64,000 nucleotides of DNA, taken from [Flexibacter] sp. ATCC 35103. GTDB lineage: Bacteria > Bacteroidota > Bacteroidia > Flavobacteriales > Flavobacteriaceae. The position numbers were made by a program, and so were the translations under genes. Location of the stretch: positions 487,425-551,424 of the forward strand of contig NZ_MTQF01000003.1 of NCBI RefSeq assembly GCF_001975985.1, read 5' to 3'. Below, piece after piece: positions 8,620 through 19,064 of this stretch; position 1 is the stretch's first letter; the number at the start of each line of letters is the position of its first letter. The notes beneath the pieces are model-generated. The model was not told the DNA's origin, ran no database searches, and worked only from the letters and a program-made list of their open reading frames with translations.

Positions 8620-10242
8620 ATGTACAATACTTCTTTTATTAAGAAAATTCTATTAGTTGCAACAGTTGTTCTTTTATATTCTTGCGATAAAGATTTTAAT
8701 GCGATTGGTGATGGTTTGATCGGAGATGATCATTTTAATCTTCAATCTGAAAAATATGATGTTTTAGCGTATAATCAAGAAGTAACTCCGGTTCAGTCAA
8801 ATGGACTTACGCTTAATGGCTTAGGTATTTATGAAAGTGATGCTTTTGGTACAACTACAGCAGGTTTTGTATCTCAGGTTGCGTTGTCTACTGATGCTCC
8901 AACTATAGGAGATATAACCGGAATTGATAATGTAATTCAAAGTGTTGTGCTTAGTGTTCCTTATTTTAGCCATGTTAAAACTACAAATACTGATGGAAGC
9001 CGTGTTTATGCTTTAGACTCTATTTATGGAGATCCTAACGGTAAGATTAAATTAAGTGTTTATGAGTCAGGTGTTCAAATGCGTTCTTCTTATTTTGAAG
9101 GAGGTTCGCAATTTGCCCAATTGTATTATACAGATCAGAATACTGATTTTGACAGTTATAAAATAGTAAATACTGAAACTGGTAAGCCTTTAAATGATGA
9201 TCCAAGCGTATTACAGAATGAAGAATTCTTTTTTAGTGCTGCAGAAATTGTAGATATAACTAAAGATGATGCAGGTAAAGATGTTACGACGAGAGTTGCT
9301 CCGGAAATGCGTTTGAACTTAAATAAAAATTATTTCCTGAATAAAATTCTTAAAGCAGATGCTTCAAAACTTTCTTCTCCTACCGTTTTTCAGGAGTATT
9401 TTAGGGGATTGTATTTTAAAGTAGAAAAATCTGGCGGCAGCCCTTCGAATATGGCATTGCTGGATTTTGCGAAAGCAGGAAATGCAAAAATTACGATTAA
9501 ATATAAAGCTAAAACAGCCAGTACAACAGATGATGCGAATTTAACCGAAGATAAAACTCTGGTTATAAATTTATCAGGAGCTCAGGCTAGTTTGTATCAG
9601 GACAATAAAAAACCTGATTATGATACTGCTATAAAAAATCCAAATAAAACTGCAGGTGACGAAAGGCTTTATTTAAAAGGTGGTCAGGGTTCTCTTGCTG
9701 TTGTAGAACTTACTGGATTCGCTGCAAAATTAGATGAGCTAAGAACGAATAATTGGCTGGTAAATGAGGCGAATTTGATTTTTTCTATAGATTCAGATAA
9801 AATGAAAAACACCTACGAGCCAAAACGAGTTTACCTATATGATTTAGACAATAGTATACCCATTTTAGATTACAGTACTGATGGAACATCAAGTATTACT
9901 ACTGATTCTAAAATGACAAAAGTAGTTTATAGCGGTATTATTAATGTAGATGCTACTACTAAAAAAGGTACAACCTATAAAATTAGATTAACGAGTCATA
10001 TTCGTAATATAATTAAAAATGCAACTGTAAAAAATGTGAGGTTAGGTTTAGTAGTTACGGGAGATATAAATACAATAACTTCAGGTAAATTGAAACTTAA
10101 AAATGATATTATTTCAGATGCGCCACGAGCTTCAGTAATGAGTCCGTTAGGTACAATATTGTTTGGAGGAAATATTCCTTCAACCGATGTGAATTATGCT
10201 AAAAGACTTCAGCTGCAAGTGTACTACACGAAACCAAATTAA
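8620..10242 (+). CDS. DUF4270 family lipoprotein
   Basis: The 540-residue protein starts with a lipoprotein signal (IKKILLVATVVLLYSC, lipidated Cys at the end) followed by DKDFNAIGDGLIGDDHF. That sequence and the beta-rich body are typical of the DUF4270 family of Bacteroidota. The acidic residues right after the Cys fit export to the outer membrane or cell surface. Its molecular role is not known. It lies between the glycogen-synthase-like gene and glmS, only 10 bases before glmS, so these probably share a transcript. Confidence 0.85.
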   Translation: MYNTSFIKKILLVATVVLLYSCDKDFNAIGDGLIGDDHFNLQSEKYDVLAYNQEVTPVQSNGLTLNGLGIYESDAFGTTTAGFVSQVALSTDAPTIGDITGIDNVIQSVVLSVPYFSHVKTTNTDGSRVYALDSIYGDPNGKIKLSVYESGVQMRSSYFEGGSQFAQLYYTDQNTDFDSYKIVNTETGKPLNDDPSVLQNEEFFFSAAEIVDITKDDAGKDVTTRVAPEMRLNLNKNYFLNKILKADASKLSSPTVFQEYFRGLYFKVEKSGGSPSNMALLDFAKAGNAKITIKYKAKTASTTDDANLTEDKTLVINLSGAQASLYQDNKKPDYDTAIKNPNKTAGDERLYLKGGQGSLAVVELTGFAAKLDELRTNNWLVNEANLIFSIDSDKMKNTYEPKRVYLYDLDNSIPILDYSTDGTSSITTDSKMTKVVYSGIINVDATTKKGTTYKIRLTSHIRNIIKNATVKNVRLGLVVTGDINTITSGKLKLKNDIISDAPRASVMSPLGTILFGGNIPSTDVNYAKRLQLQVYYTKPN

Positions 10243-10252
10243 TAAATAATAT

Positions 10253-12103
10253 ATGTGTGGAATTGTTGGATATATCGGTCATAGAGAGGCTTATCCTATA
10301 GTTATAAAAGGATTAAAGCGGCTTGAATACAGAGGATATGATAGTGCCGGCGTCATGTTATATGATGATGAAACTGGTGTAAAAGTTTGTAAAACTAAAG
10401 GTAAGGTTTCAGATCTTGAAGCAAAAGCAAAAGAAGATCTTATTACAAACGGAAATATAGGGATTGGGCATACACGTTGGGCAACACATGGAGTGCCAAA
10501 TGATGTAAACTCACATCCACATCTTTCTAATTCAGGAGAGCTGGTGATTATTCATAATGGAATCATTGAGAATTATGCGCCGCTTAAAGAGGAATTAATC
10601 AAAAGAGGATATACTTTTAAATCAGATACAGATACTGAAGTTTTAGTAAACTTAATTGAAGAAGTTCAAAAGAAAGAAGGAATAAAATTAGGGAAAGCAG
10701 TTCAGATTGCTTTAAATCAAGTAGTAGGAGCATATGCAATTGCTGTTTTTGATAAAAAGAATCCTAACGAAATTGTTGCTGCAAGATTAGGTAGTCCGTT
10801 AGCGATTGGTGTTGGAGAAGGAGAATATTTTATTGCTTCTGATGCTTCGCCTTTTATTGAATATACTTCTAATGCGATTTATCTTGAAGATGGTGAAATG
10901 GCAAACATTAGATTGCACAAGCCTCTTAAAGTTAGAAAAATTAAAGATGACTCTTTAGTAGATCCTTATATTCAGGAACTTCAAATGAATTTGGAGCAAA
11001 TAGAAAAAGGCGGTTACGATCATTTTATGCTTAAAGAAATCTACGAGCAACCAAGTGTAATTAAAGATACTTACAGAGGAAGACTTCATGCAAACGAAGG
11101 AATTGTTCAAATGGCAGGTGTTGAGGATAATTTAGAAAAATTCCTAAACGCTGACAGAATAATTATTGTGGCTTGTGGTACTTCATGGCATGCAGGTTTA
11201 GTAGCTGAGTATATTTTTGAAGAGTTTACGCGTATTCCTGTTGAAGTAGAATATGCTTCTGAATTTAGATACAGAAACCCAATCATCAATAAAAATGACG
11301 TGGTTATCGCAATCTCTCAATCCGGAGAAACGGCAGATACTATGGCAGCTATTAAATTAGCAAAAGAAAACGGTGCTTTTGTTTTTGGAGTTTGTAATGT
11401 TGTGGGTTCTTCTATTTCCAGAGAAAGTCATGCAGGTGCTTATACACACGCGGGTCCGGAAATTGGAGTTGCTTCTACTAAAGCATTTACAACTCAAATC
11501 ACAGTTTTAACGATGATCGCATTGCGCTTAGGTAAAGCTAAAGGTACTTTGTCAAATACTGATTTTCATACCTACTTACAGGAGTTAGAAATAATCCCTG
11601 AAAAAGTAGCAGAAGCTTTAGAAACCAATGATAGAGCAAAAGAGATTGCGGCAGCTTTTAAAGATGCTCCAAACTGTTTGTACTTAGGTCGTGGTTATAA
11701 TTTCCCGGTTGCATTAGAAGGTGCTTTAAAGCTTAAAGAGATCTCTTATATTCATGCTGAAGGATATCCTGCTGCCGAAATGAAACACGGTCCTATTGCT
11801 TTGATCGATGAGCATATGCCGGTTATTGTTATTGCGCCTAAACAAGGGCATTACGATAAAATTGTAAGTAACATTCAGGAAATTAAATCAAGAAGCGGTA
11901 AAATTATTGCTGTAGTTACAAAAGGTGATACTCAGGTTCGTGAACTGGCAGATTATGTAATTGAAATCCCTGAGACTTCAGATGCGTTATCTCCATTAAT
12001 TACGACAATACCTTTGCAATTGCTTTCATACTATATTGCTGTAATGAGAGGTTGTAATGTTGATCAGCCGCGTAACCTGGCAAAATCAGTTACTGTAGAA
12101 TAA
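10253..12103 (+). CDS. glmS: Glutamine-fructose-6-phosphate aminotransferase (isomerizing)
   Basis: The 616-residue enzyme makes glucosamine-6-phosphate for peptidoglycan and LPS. The nucleophile Cys follows the initiator Met in MCGIVGYIGHREA, which fixes the start. The N-terminal glutaminase has GHTRWATHGVPNDVNSHPH and HNGIIENY. Two SIS domains follow, with VACGTSWHAG, SQSGETADT and the C-terminal PRNLAKSVTVE. Length and motifs are complete. No glmS ribozyme is visible in the 10-base gap upstream. A strong terminator follows. Confidence 0.98.
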   Translation: MCGIVGYIGHREAYPIVIKGLKRLEYRGYDSAGVMLYDDETGVKVCKTKGKVSDLEAKAKEDLITNGNIGIGHTRWATHGVPNDVNSHPHLSNSGELVIIHNGIIENYAPLKEELIKRGYTFKSDTDTEVLVNLIEEVQKKEGIKLGKAVQIALNQVVGAYAIAVFDKKNPNEIVAARLGSPLAIGVGEGEYFIASDASPFIEYTSNAIYLEDGEMANIRLHKPLKVRKIKDDSLVDPYIQELQMNLEQIEKGGYDHFMLKEIYEQPSVIKDTYRGRLHANEGIVQMAGVEDNLEKFLNADRIIIVACGTSWHAGLVAEYIFEEFTRIPVEVEYASEFRYRNPIINKNDVVIAISQSGETADTMAAIKLAKENGAFVFGVCNVVGSSISRESHAGAYTHAGPEIGVASTKAFTTQITVLTMIALRLGKAKGTLSNTDFHTYLQELEIIPEKVAEALETNDRAKEIAAAFKDAPNCLYLGRGYNFPVALEGALKLKEISYIHAEGYPAAEMKHGPIALIDEHMPVIVIAPKQGHYDKIVSNIQEIKSRSGKIIAVVTKGDTQVRELADYVIEIPETSDALSPLITTIPLQLLSYYIAVMRGCNVDQPRNLAKSVTVE

Positions 12104-12130
12104 GACAGATTGAAAATATATTTATATGTT

Positions 12131-12162
12131 AAAAAAGCGAGATTTAGGTCTCGCTTTTTTTT
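12131..12162 (+). terminator. glmS terminator, copy 1 of a recurring hairpin
   Basis: The stem GCGAGA-TTTAGG-TCTCGC (12137-12154) is flanked by A6 and T8. The same stem and loop occur at 26736-26753 and again near 27949-27966, at the ends of both tail-fibre-like genes. Confidence 0.92.
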
Positions 12163-12348
12163 ATGCCTTATTTTTTAGATGTTAAGAGAAGGAACTAAAA
12201 TTACCTAATGATCTGATTTATGAGATTTTAAATGAAATCTATGTTAATTGTATGATTTTTATTTTACTTTAATGTTATTTAACAGTAATTATTTTACTTA
12301 TTGAAATATATAAAACATTTTTGTAAGAAATATTCTAGTATCTGCCAT

Positions 12349-12795
12349 ATGATTAAATTTCTACTTATAATTTCGTTTTTATTTAGTTTCACTGCCCGGG
12401 CCCAGACAAAAATTACCTTCAGTTATGATGCTGCCGGAAACCAAACCAGCAGAATATTGTGCATTAATTGCCTTTCTAAAACAGCAAAAGAAGTCAAAGA
12501 AATCGAGGTAATTACAAATGATGATTTAGATCAGTTTTTCGAAAAAGATGTAATCTCCTATTATCCAAATCCTGTAAAAGAAGAGTTGTATCTGCAATGG
12601 CAATTGACTAAGGAGAATTATGTTACCTCTATTAATGTCTATTCTGTCACGGGACAACTTTTAAGATCCTATTCAGGAAATGAAAGGCTCAATAATCTTA
12701 ATATCCCTTTTCAAACTTATTCTGCCGGATTTTATCTCGTATTGCTTTCGTACAAAGACGGAGGAGAGAAATCTATTAAAATCATCAAACAATAA
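12349..12795 (+). CDS. Small secreted protein with YD motif and T9SS type A sorting domain
   Basis: I start it at the ATG that opens a good signal peptide (MIKFLLIISFLFSFTARAQ); an upstream in-frame TTG at 12301 would only add a poor leader. The mature part opens with ITFSYDAAGNQTSRILC, which resembles an RHS YD-repeat unit. A linker and a C-terminal type A T9SS sorting domain (VISYYPNPVKEELYLQW through SIKIIKQ) follow. It should cross the outer membrane through the type IX system. It lies 11 bases before the large RHS protein and is surely co-transcribed. It may help export or anchor that protein, which has no sorting signal of its own; this role is inference. Confidence 0.8.
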   Translation: MIKFLLIISFLFSFTARAQTKITFSYDAAGNQTSRILCINCLSKTAKEVKEIEVITNDDLDQFFEKDVISYYPNPVKEELYLQWQLTKENYVTSINVYSVTGQLLRSYSGNERLNNLNIPFQTYSAGFYLVLLSYKDGGEKSIKIIKQ

Positions 12796-12806
12796 AGCCA
12801 TTAATT

Positions 12807-15800
12807 ATGAAGAACTTTTACTATACAATATTGTTTTTACTAATTAGCTTATTTGTTTCTGCACAAACATCGTCTGAAGTTGGTATTACTGAAGGGCAAT
12901 TGTCTGTTTCATTATCCGGAAGCGCTGGTTATACGATTCCTATTGCTGTTCCTCCCGGAATCAATGGAGTTGTGCCACAAATTAGTTTGTCTTATAATAG
13001 CCAGTCCGGCAATGGTATGGCAGGATATGGATGGAATGTTTCTGGAGTATCTGCAATTACCAGAATTCCTGCAACAAAATTTCATGACGACGTAGTTGGT
13101 GCTGTTGCATTTAACGCATTAGACCGTTTTGCCTTTGATGGTCAACGCCTGCTGGTAAAAAACGGAACTGGTAGTGCTTACGGAGGAAACGGAACAGTAT
13201 ATGAGACGGAGAGTTTTTCGAATGTTAAGATTACATCTTATGGTGTTCATCCTGGCGGATCAAATTACGGACCAGCTTATTTTATAGTTGAATATCCTGA
13301 TGGATCAAAAGCATATTATGGTAACTCAGGTGATTCCTGTTCCATAACAGATTGGGCAATTACATATTGGGAAAATCCTCAGGGTGTCAGGATTAGTTAT
13401 ACCTACTTTTTATCTGATAATATACTAAGTATTGCCAGTATTAATTACGGAACCCTGCGAACAGCAACGCCAATTAATCAGGTAAAATTTATCTACAAGC
13501 AAAAGCAAAGGCCCGAACAAGTATTTGTGGGAGGACAAAGTATTGTAAGAAGTGCTATTTTAGATAAAATAGAAGTAGCTGGAAATGGTATTGGGTTTAG
13601 AAATTATGTATTAAGTCATGATGCTACATCCCTGGGATATCAAAGGTTAACTGGTATTACCGAAAAAAGCGGCGATAATACAAAAAGTTATAATCCAACA
13701 GTATTTGAATATAGTACGGAAACAAATGATAATGCCTTAAAAGTAAAAATTTCAGGAAAAATTGATATAGCAGGTGTTGACTATAATAACACGGAATATG
13801 TTTCAGGTGATTTTGACGGGGATGGTCAGCTGGATCTTATTTTATATCCTAAGACGGGAGATAATAAAAAAAAGGAATATCGCCTTTATACAAATATCTC
13901 GGCTAATTTCAATTTAAGCAGCAAACAGACCGTTGGTGCATTCGAAGAAATTTTTCCTTTAACAGGATTAAGTCCGGATAATAAGTTAATGGCCAGGCAG
14001 GCTTGGGTAGTGGTCAAAACAAATAGCTTTGCTACTCATGTTAAAGGGCCTACGGGCATATATGTAGATAATGAAAAAGAATATATTTTTCCGCAATTTA
14101 TACGCAACTACATTTATCCCTGTGGCGGAGCAGAGCCAATGCTGCAATCTGTTGATACTAAAAATACAATATCTAATTTAACGGCAAATCCGCCTAAATA
14201 TAAAGACGGAAGCGTAGAAAGTGATATTGCTAAAATATATGTTAGCGGAGATTTTAATGGTGATGGGCTTACCGATATTGTTGTTATAGAAAAACCGCTT
14301 ACTTATTATATCAATAAAGATTGCTCAACCACAATTGCTCAGAAATATACCGGTGGTAAAACCTATTTTGTTAATCTGGATAAAAGAGTATCATCCAATT
14401 TTGTAAATCAATCAGGATTTCTTGATATCTCTGAGGAAAGTAAAATCATCGTAGCAGATTTTAACGGAGATGGAAAATCAGATATCTATGTATTTGATAA
14501 AGGAAAAGTTTCTGTTTATGAATTAGATCATAAGAATCAGTTTAAATTATTGTTTACTAAGACAGATGACGGAATCGTTCTGGATAAACAAATTTTGATG
14601 GGGGATTACAATGGAGACGGAAAGACTGATTTTTTAATACCAAATGAGCTAAATAAAGACAGTTGGAATTTTTATTTTTCAACAGGTGATAATTTCAATA
14701 AAATAAATACTGCAATTGGGATAGCCTATTATACTTCAACCACAAAATATTTTGGTGTTGTTGGTTTTCCTGCGGAGACTTATAGCTTAAATGAGGGTAG
14801 TTTTATTGCAAATGATTTTAATGGAGATGGAAAAACGGATATTTTGTATCAGCAAAACCTAACTCTAGAGTACATCATGAACTTAAATGGCTCTGCTGAT
14901 TATAGAAGAAGAGGAGAACCCCAAGTAACTAAGATAGTTTTACTGGAAAACACCTCATTCAATGGTACAGCAATTACTTTTAAGTTATTGAATAAGCAAT
15001 CTCAACTTGCTAGTGTTAAAAGATTTCCAATTCCGATATTTACCAATCACAATCAGGTAAATCAAAATTTAGAATATTCTCTAATCAGCGATGATCGCAT
15101 TCAATCTTTTAATGGTCCAAGAGACAACCGACAGGATGTTCTGGTTAGAAAAATTATTACCGGAAATAAAGTTGAAGAAGCCATTACTTATGAGCCTTTA
15201 AAATATGAGTATAACAAAACATATTCCGGAAGCCCTGCTGTAGAGAGCTATCCTAATTTTGATATCCTGGTTGCTCCGGGTTTTCAGGTCGTTTCAAAAT
15301 TAGAAAAACGCAGTCAGGACGTTTTTAAAAAGCAATCTTTTAGTTATTATGGTGCAGTATCAAATGTTCAGGGTCTGGGTTTTCTGGGTTTTAGGTCTAC
15401 AGTAAGAACCAATTGGTACGATCGTGACGATGCTATAATTTCAAGTATCTCAAAAAATGACATCACTTTAAGAGGTGCCAATACTGAAAATTATACTGAG
15501 TTAGGAATGCACGATCCTTTGAAGGTTACAGATAATCAAATCGAGAGTGTAATTATAAAAGAAGGATCTTATGCAGTAACAGGAACAGATAATCTGGTTG
15601 CGACACAAAGTATCATCTTAAAACCGGATACCTGGATAAAACCCGGCAGTACATTTTTGGCAAAAATAGATGAAGAGGCTAATAATTCATCTAATACCCC
15701 AATCAGTTACATCACTAAATCCAGATTGAATTATGAAAGCGAATTACTGCCTAATAAAGTTTTTAAAATAAAAAACACAAATACCAAGCATTATAATGGC

Positions 15801-18800
15801 TTGGATAATACGAGTTCAGAAACGTATGCAGAATATGATGCTTATAATAATCCGCTAAAATCTACGACGTTTTTAAAAGAAGCGGGGGGCGTTGTGCAAA
15901 CGACGGTTTCAAATGTTAGTTATAATGCCCCAACCGTATCTCCGTATATCGTTGGGAGACCTTCCGGAAAAAATCAAAGCATTGCGATTTCCGGAGATGT
16001 CATGACTACTGAAGAATTATATTTTTATGAAAATAGCTTACTAACCCAAATTAAGAAAAAAGGAACCAATACAGATTATATTACAGAAGACAATAGCTAT
16101 GATGCTTTTGGTAATATTACGCAAAAGACAATCACGGCATCCGGGCTTCCGGCAAGAATTACCAGTTATGGATACGATCCTACAGGGCGTTTTTTAACAA
16201 GGAGTATAGATATCGAAGGATTATCAACATCATTTGTTTATAATGCAGACGGGTCATTAAAATCTGAAACAAACCCTTACGGATTAACGACCTCTTATTT
16301 GTATGATTCCTGGTTCAAAAAAACAAGAACTACAGATTATCTGGGCAAAAAAAATAGTTATGTTTATACACGATCCGGTAACAAAACAATTGTAACGGCT
16401 ACAGCTGATGATGGCAGTATCATTCAGGAAACATTTGATGATTTAGGCAGAAAGACAAAAGCAGGCAGTAAAACCATAATGGGCACTTTTGCCTATGTTG
16501 ATTATGTATATGATATTCAGGACCGCAATTATAAAGTAAGCGAACCTTATTTTGGATCATCAGGAACCCAGTGGAATGAAACCTTATATGACATTTACGG
16601 CAGGGTAAAACAAAATATATCCTTTACAGGAAAAAGTACAGATATCAACTATTCCGGGCTTACGACAACAGTAAATGACGGAACAAAATCTAAAACTTCT
16701 GTCAAAAATGCAATAGGCAATGTAATATCAATGACAGATACTCCGGGCGGAACAATACGGTACACTTATTTTGCCAACGGAAATCTGAAAGAATCTGATT
16801 ATGCCGGTGTAAAAACCACTATTAAACAAGATGGCTGGGGACGAAAAACAGAACTGAACGATTCCTCTGCAGGAGTTTACACTTATGCCTATAATGCATT
16901 TGGAGAAACTACAAGCGAAACTACACCCAACGGAGCGACAACTTACCTATTAGATGCCGTTGGTAAAGTCACGCAAAAAACAATCAATGGTACACTTACA
17001 AATTCTAAAACAACGTATGATTATGATTCTTCAAGCAAGTTATTATCAGGCAGTACGTTTGAGGATTTAAATAATGGCAATACGATCCTGAATTCATTTG
17101 TTTACGATGATTCGAAAAGAATTAGTACTACAGTCGAAAATACTCCTTTTGCCCAATTTACAAAAGAATTAAAATATGACGACTTTGGGCGCATCGATAC
17201 AGAGACTTCAGCAGCGTCAGCAGGAGGCAAATCCAGCTCGAAAACCATAAAAAACACCTATAAAAATGGATCACACTGGCAAATAAAAGACAATGCAACA
17301 AGTGCGATAATATGGCAGACCAATACAGTTAATGCAAGAGGACAGCTCACAAATGCTCAAAACGGACCAACAACTATAACTAACGAATACGATACCTATG
17401 GTTTTGCATCGCAGTTTAAGTATGCCAAAACAGCGGGTGGGGCAAATATCTTAACCTTAAATACTGTTTTTGATCCTAAAAAAGGGAATCTGACAAGCAG
17501 AAGCAATAGTTTGTTTAACAGGACCGAAAGCTTTGCTTATGATGCGCAGGACCGCTTAACAGAGTTTACAAATATTCAGGGCGCTCAGGAAAAACAATTG
17601 TACGACGATCAGGGCAGGATTACGCAAAACAGTCTGGGAACGTACAGTTACTCAAAAGAAAAGCCGTATCAAAATGAAGCAATTGCACTTTTGCCGGAAT
17701 CCTTATCGTATTATACAACAAAGCCAAGACAAATTATTACCTATAATGCTTTTAAGAGTCCGGTACAAATTGAAGACAAAGACATTGATAAAATAAGTTT
17801 TTTATACAATGATAACAACAGTCGTACCGGCATGTTTTATGGAGGTTTGCAGGATAAAATAAAAGACAGGCCATTGCGCAAATACTACTCTGCTGACGGT
17901 AGTATGGAAATTAAGGAAAACAGCGTAACAGGTACTTTTGAGTTTATAACCTATATTGGCGGTGATGGCTACACTGCACCAATAGTATTTAGAAGCAATA
18001 ATACAACGCAGGATTATTTATATTTACAACGCGATTATCAGGGTTCAATACTAGCAATAACGAATCAGGCAGGAACAGTTTTAGAAAAAAGATTGTTTGA
18101 TGCCTGGGGAGCCATCGTAAGTGTACAGGATGGCGCAGGAAATATACTGGCAGGATTAACGGTTTTAGATCGAGGTTATACTGGTCATGAGCATTTGCAA
18201 AGTGTTGGGCTCATCAACATGAACGGCCGTATTTATGATCCTAAACTGCATCGTTTTTTACAGCCGGATAATTTTGTGCAGGATCCTTTTAGTACCCAGA
18301 ATTTTAATCGTTACGGGTATTGCTGGAACAACCCGCTAAAATATACAGACCCTAGCGGAGAAATTGTACCTTTAGTTATAGCCGCTATAATTGTGGTTAG
18401 TGCTGCCATAAATGTGTATCAAAATTGGGATAATATTACTAATGGAACAGGAAAATTCTCAGACATTCAATGGGGTAAATTTGCTGGATATACCATTTCT
18501 GGAGCAGCTTCTGGTGCTTTAACAGTTTATGGAGGTCCTTATGGAGTTGTATGGGCTGGCGGAGTTCAGAGTTTTCTAAATTCTATGATCGAAAGTTCAA
18601 GCATGGAGCAAACAGTGTTTAATACAATTGGAGGAGCTGTTGGAGGATTTGTAACTCGTGGCATTGGAGTACAATTTAATGCTACATTTACAAATGGATT
18701 AATAGGTGGAAATAATGCTTTTAATTCAATAATCACAGGGGCGACCAGAGAAGTGCTAGCTAATTTTTGGGGAAATGTAACCAATGATTTAATCGCAACT

Positions 18801-19037
18801 AAATTTGAAAATCCTGATATAAGTTTTAAAAAAGCTCTTGATCCAGTTAATTTAGGTTTTGGGGCTGTTGCTGGAGGTTTATTAGGTAGCAATGAATTTA
18901 ATACGCAGCCAAGCTATGTTCCAAAAACCTCATCACCGTTTTTGAATTATTTTGATTTAAGACCTACTATAACTCCAGTTATTATAATTCCTTCAAGGAA
19001 AGTAATTCCTCCTTCCTTTTATACACCAAAACTTTAA
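12807..19037 (+). CDS. Giant SpvB/VCBS/RHS-repeat polymorphic toxin
   Basis: The 2076-residue protein has a signal peptide (ending in FVSAQ) and then an SpvB-like domain (about 25-270, GYTIPIAVPPGINGVVPQIS). Five FG-GAP/VCBS calcium-type repeats follow (DFDGDGQLD near 334, then DFNGDGLTD, DFNGDGKSD, DYNGDGKTD and DFNGDGKTD to about 675), then a TcdB-middle-like region. RHS YD repeats run from about 1090 to 1700 (YDAFGNITQK, YDPTGRFLTR). The RHS core spans about 1737-1852 and ends NNPLKYTDPSGE. Beyond the core is a 225-residue variable tip rich in Gly, Ala and hydrophobic stretches, ending VIPPSFYTPKL. The layout resembles fused TcB/TcC or Rhs cages that enclose a toxic C-terminus. The tip matches no nuclease I recognise; its hydrophobicity and the membrane-type neighbour suggest a membrane-acting toxin, which is inference. 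Confidence 0.9.
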   Translation: MKNFYYTILFLLISLFVSAQTSSEVGITEGQLSVSLSGSAGYTIPIAVPPGINGVVPQISLSYNSQSGNGMAGYGWNVSGVSAITRIPATKFHDDVVGAVAFNALDRFAFDGQRLLVKNGTGSAYGGNGTVYETESFSNVKITSYGVHPGGSNYGPAYFIVEYPDGSKAYYGNSGDSCSITDWAITYWENPQGVRISYTYFLSDNILSIASINYGTLRTATPINQVKFIYKQKQRPEQVFVGGQSIVRSAILDKIEVAGNGIGFRNYVLSHDATSLGYQRLTGITEKSGDNTKSYNPTVFEYSTETNDNALKVKISGKIDIAGVDYNNTEYVSGDFDGDGQLDLILYPKTGDNKKKEYRLYTNISANFNLSSKQTVGAFEEIFPLTGLSPDNKLMARQAWVVVKTNSFATHVKGPTGIYVDNEKEYIFPQFIRNYIYPCGGAEPMLQSVDTKNTISNLTANPPKYKDGSVESDIAKIYVSGDFNGDGLTDIVVIEKPLTYYINKDCSTTIAQKYTGGKTYFVNLDKRVSSNFVNQSGFLDISEESKIIVADFNGDGKSDIYVFDKGKVSVYELDHKNQFKLLFTKTDDGIVLDKQILMGDYNGDGKTDFLIPNELNKDSWNFYFSTGDNFNKINTAIGIAYYTSTTKYFGVVGFPAETYSLNEGSFIANDFNGDGKTDILYQQNLTLEYIMNLNGSADYRRRGEPQVTKIVLLENTSFNGTAITFKLLNKQSQLASVKRFPIPIFTNHNQVNQNLEYSLISDDRIQSFNGPRDNRQDVLVRKIITGNKVEEAITYEPLKYEYNKTYSGSPAVESYPNFDILVAPGFQVVSKLEKRSQDVFKKQSFSYYGAVSNVQGLGFLGFRSTVRTNWYDRDDAIISSISKNDITLRGANTENYTELGMHDPLKVTDNQIESVIIKEGSYAVTGTDNLVATQSIILKPDTWIKPGSTFLAKIDEEANNSSNTPISYITKSRLNYESELLPNKVFKIKNTNTKHYNGLDNTSSETYAEYDAYNNPLKSTTFLKEAGGVVQTTVSNVSYNAPTVSPYIVGRPSGKNQSIAISGDVMTTEELYFYENSLLTQIKKKGTNTDYITEDNSYDAFGNITQKTITASGLPARITSYGYDPTGRFLTRSIDIEGLSTSFVYNADGSLKSETNPYGLTTSYLYDSWFKKTRTTDYLGKKNSYVYTRSGNKTIVTATADDGSIIQETFDDLGRKTKAGSKTIMGTFAYVDYVYDIQDRNYKVSEPYFGSSGTQWNETLYDIYGRVKQNISFTGKSTDINYSGLTTTVNDGTKSKTSVKNAIGNVISMTDTPGGTIRYTYFANGNLKESDYAGVKTTIKQDGWGRKTELNDSSAGVYTYAYNAFGETTSETTPNGATTYLLDAVGKVTQKTINGTLTNSKTTYDYDSSSKLLSGSTFEDLNNGNTILNSFVYDDSKRISTTVENTPFAQFTKELKYDDFGRIDTETSAASAGGKSSSKTIKNTYKNGSHWQIKDNATSAIIWQTNTVNARGQLTNAQNGPTTITNEYDTYGFASQFKYAKTAGGANILTLNTVFDPKKGNLTSRSNSLFNRTESFAYDAQDRLTEFTNIQGAQEKQLYDDQGRITQNSLGTYSYSKEKPYQNEAIALLPESLSYYTTKPRQIITYNAFKSPVQIEDKDIDKISFLYNDNNSRTGMFYGGLQDKIKDRPLRKYYSADGSMEIKENSVTGTFEFITYIGGDGYTAPIVFRSNNTTQDYLYLQRDYQGSILAITNQAGTVLEKRLFDAWGAIVSVQDGAGNILAGLTVLDRGYTGHEHLQSVGLINMNGRIYDPKLHRFLQPDNFVQDPFSTQNFNRYGYCWNNPLKYTDPSGEIVPLVIAAIIVVSAAINVYQNWDNITNGTGKFSDIQWGKFAGYTISGAASGALTVYGGPYGVVWAGGVQSFLNSMIESSSMEQTVFNTIGGAVGGFVTRGIGVQFNATFTNGLIGGNNAFNSIITGATREVLANFWGNVTNDLIATKFENPDISFKKALDPVNLGFGAVAGGLLGSNEFNTQPSYVPKTSSPFLNYFDLRPTITPVIIIPSRKVIPPSFYTPKL

Positions 19038-19064
19038 TGTTTTTTTTATCTAATTTTATTTGTA

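Noticed and set aside
12301..12348. Upstream TTG start for the small T9SS type A protein
   Set aside because: It adds a charged 16-residue leader before a complete signal peptide; the ATG at 12349 is the better start.
18566..18892. 108-residue minus-strand frame opposite the RHS tip
   Set aside because: Shadow of the Gly/Ala-rich tip; no signal, motif or start context.
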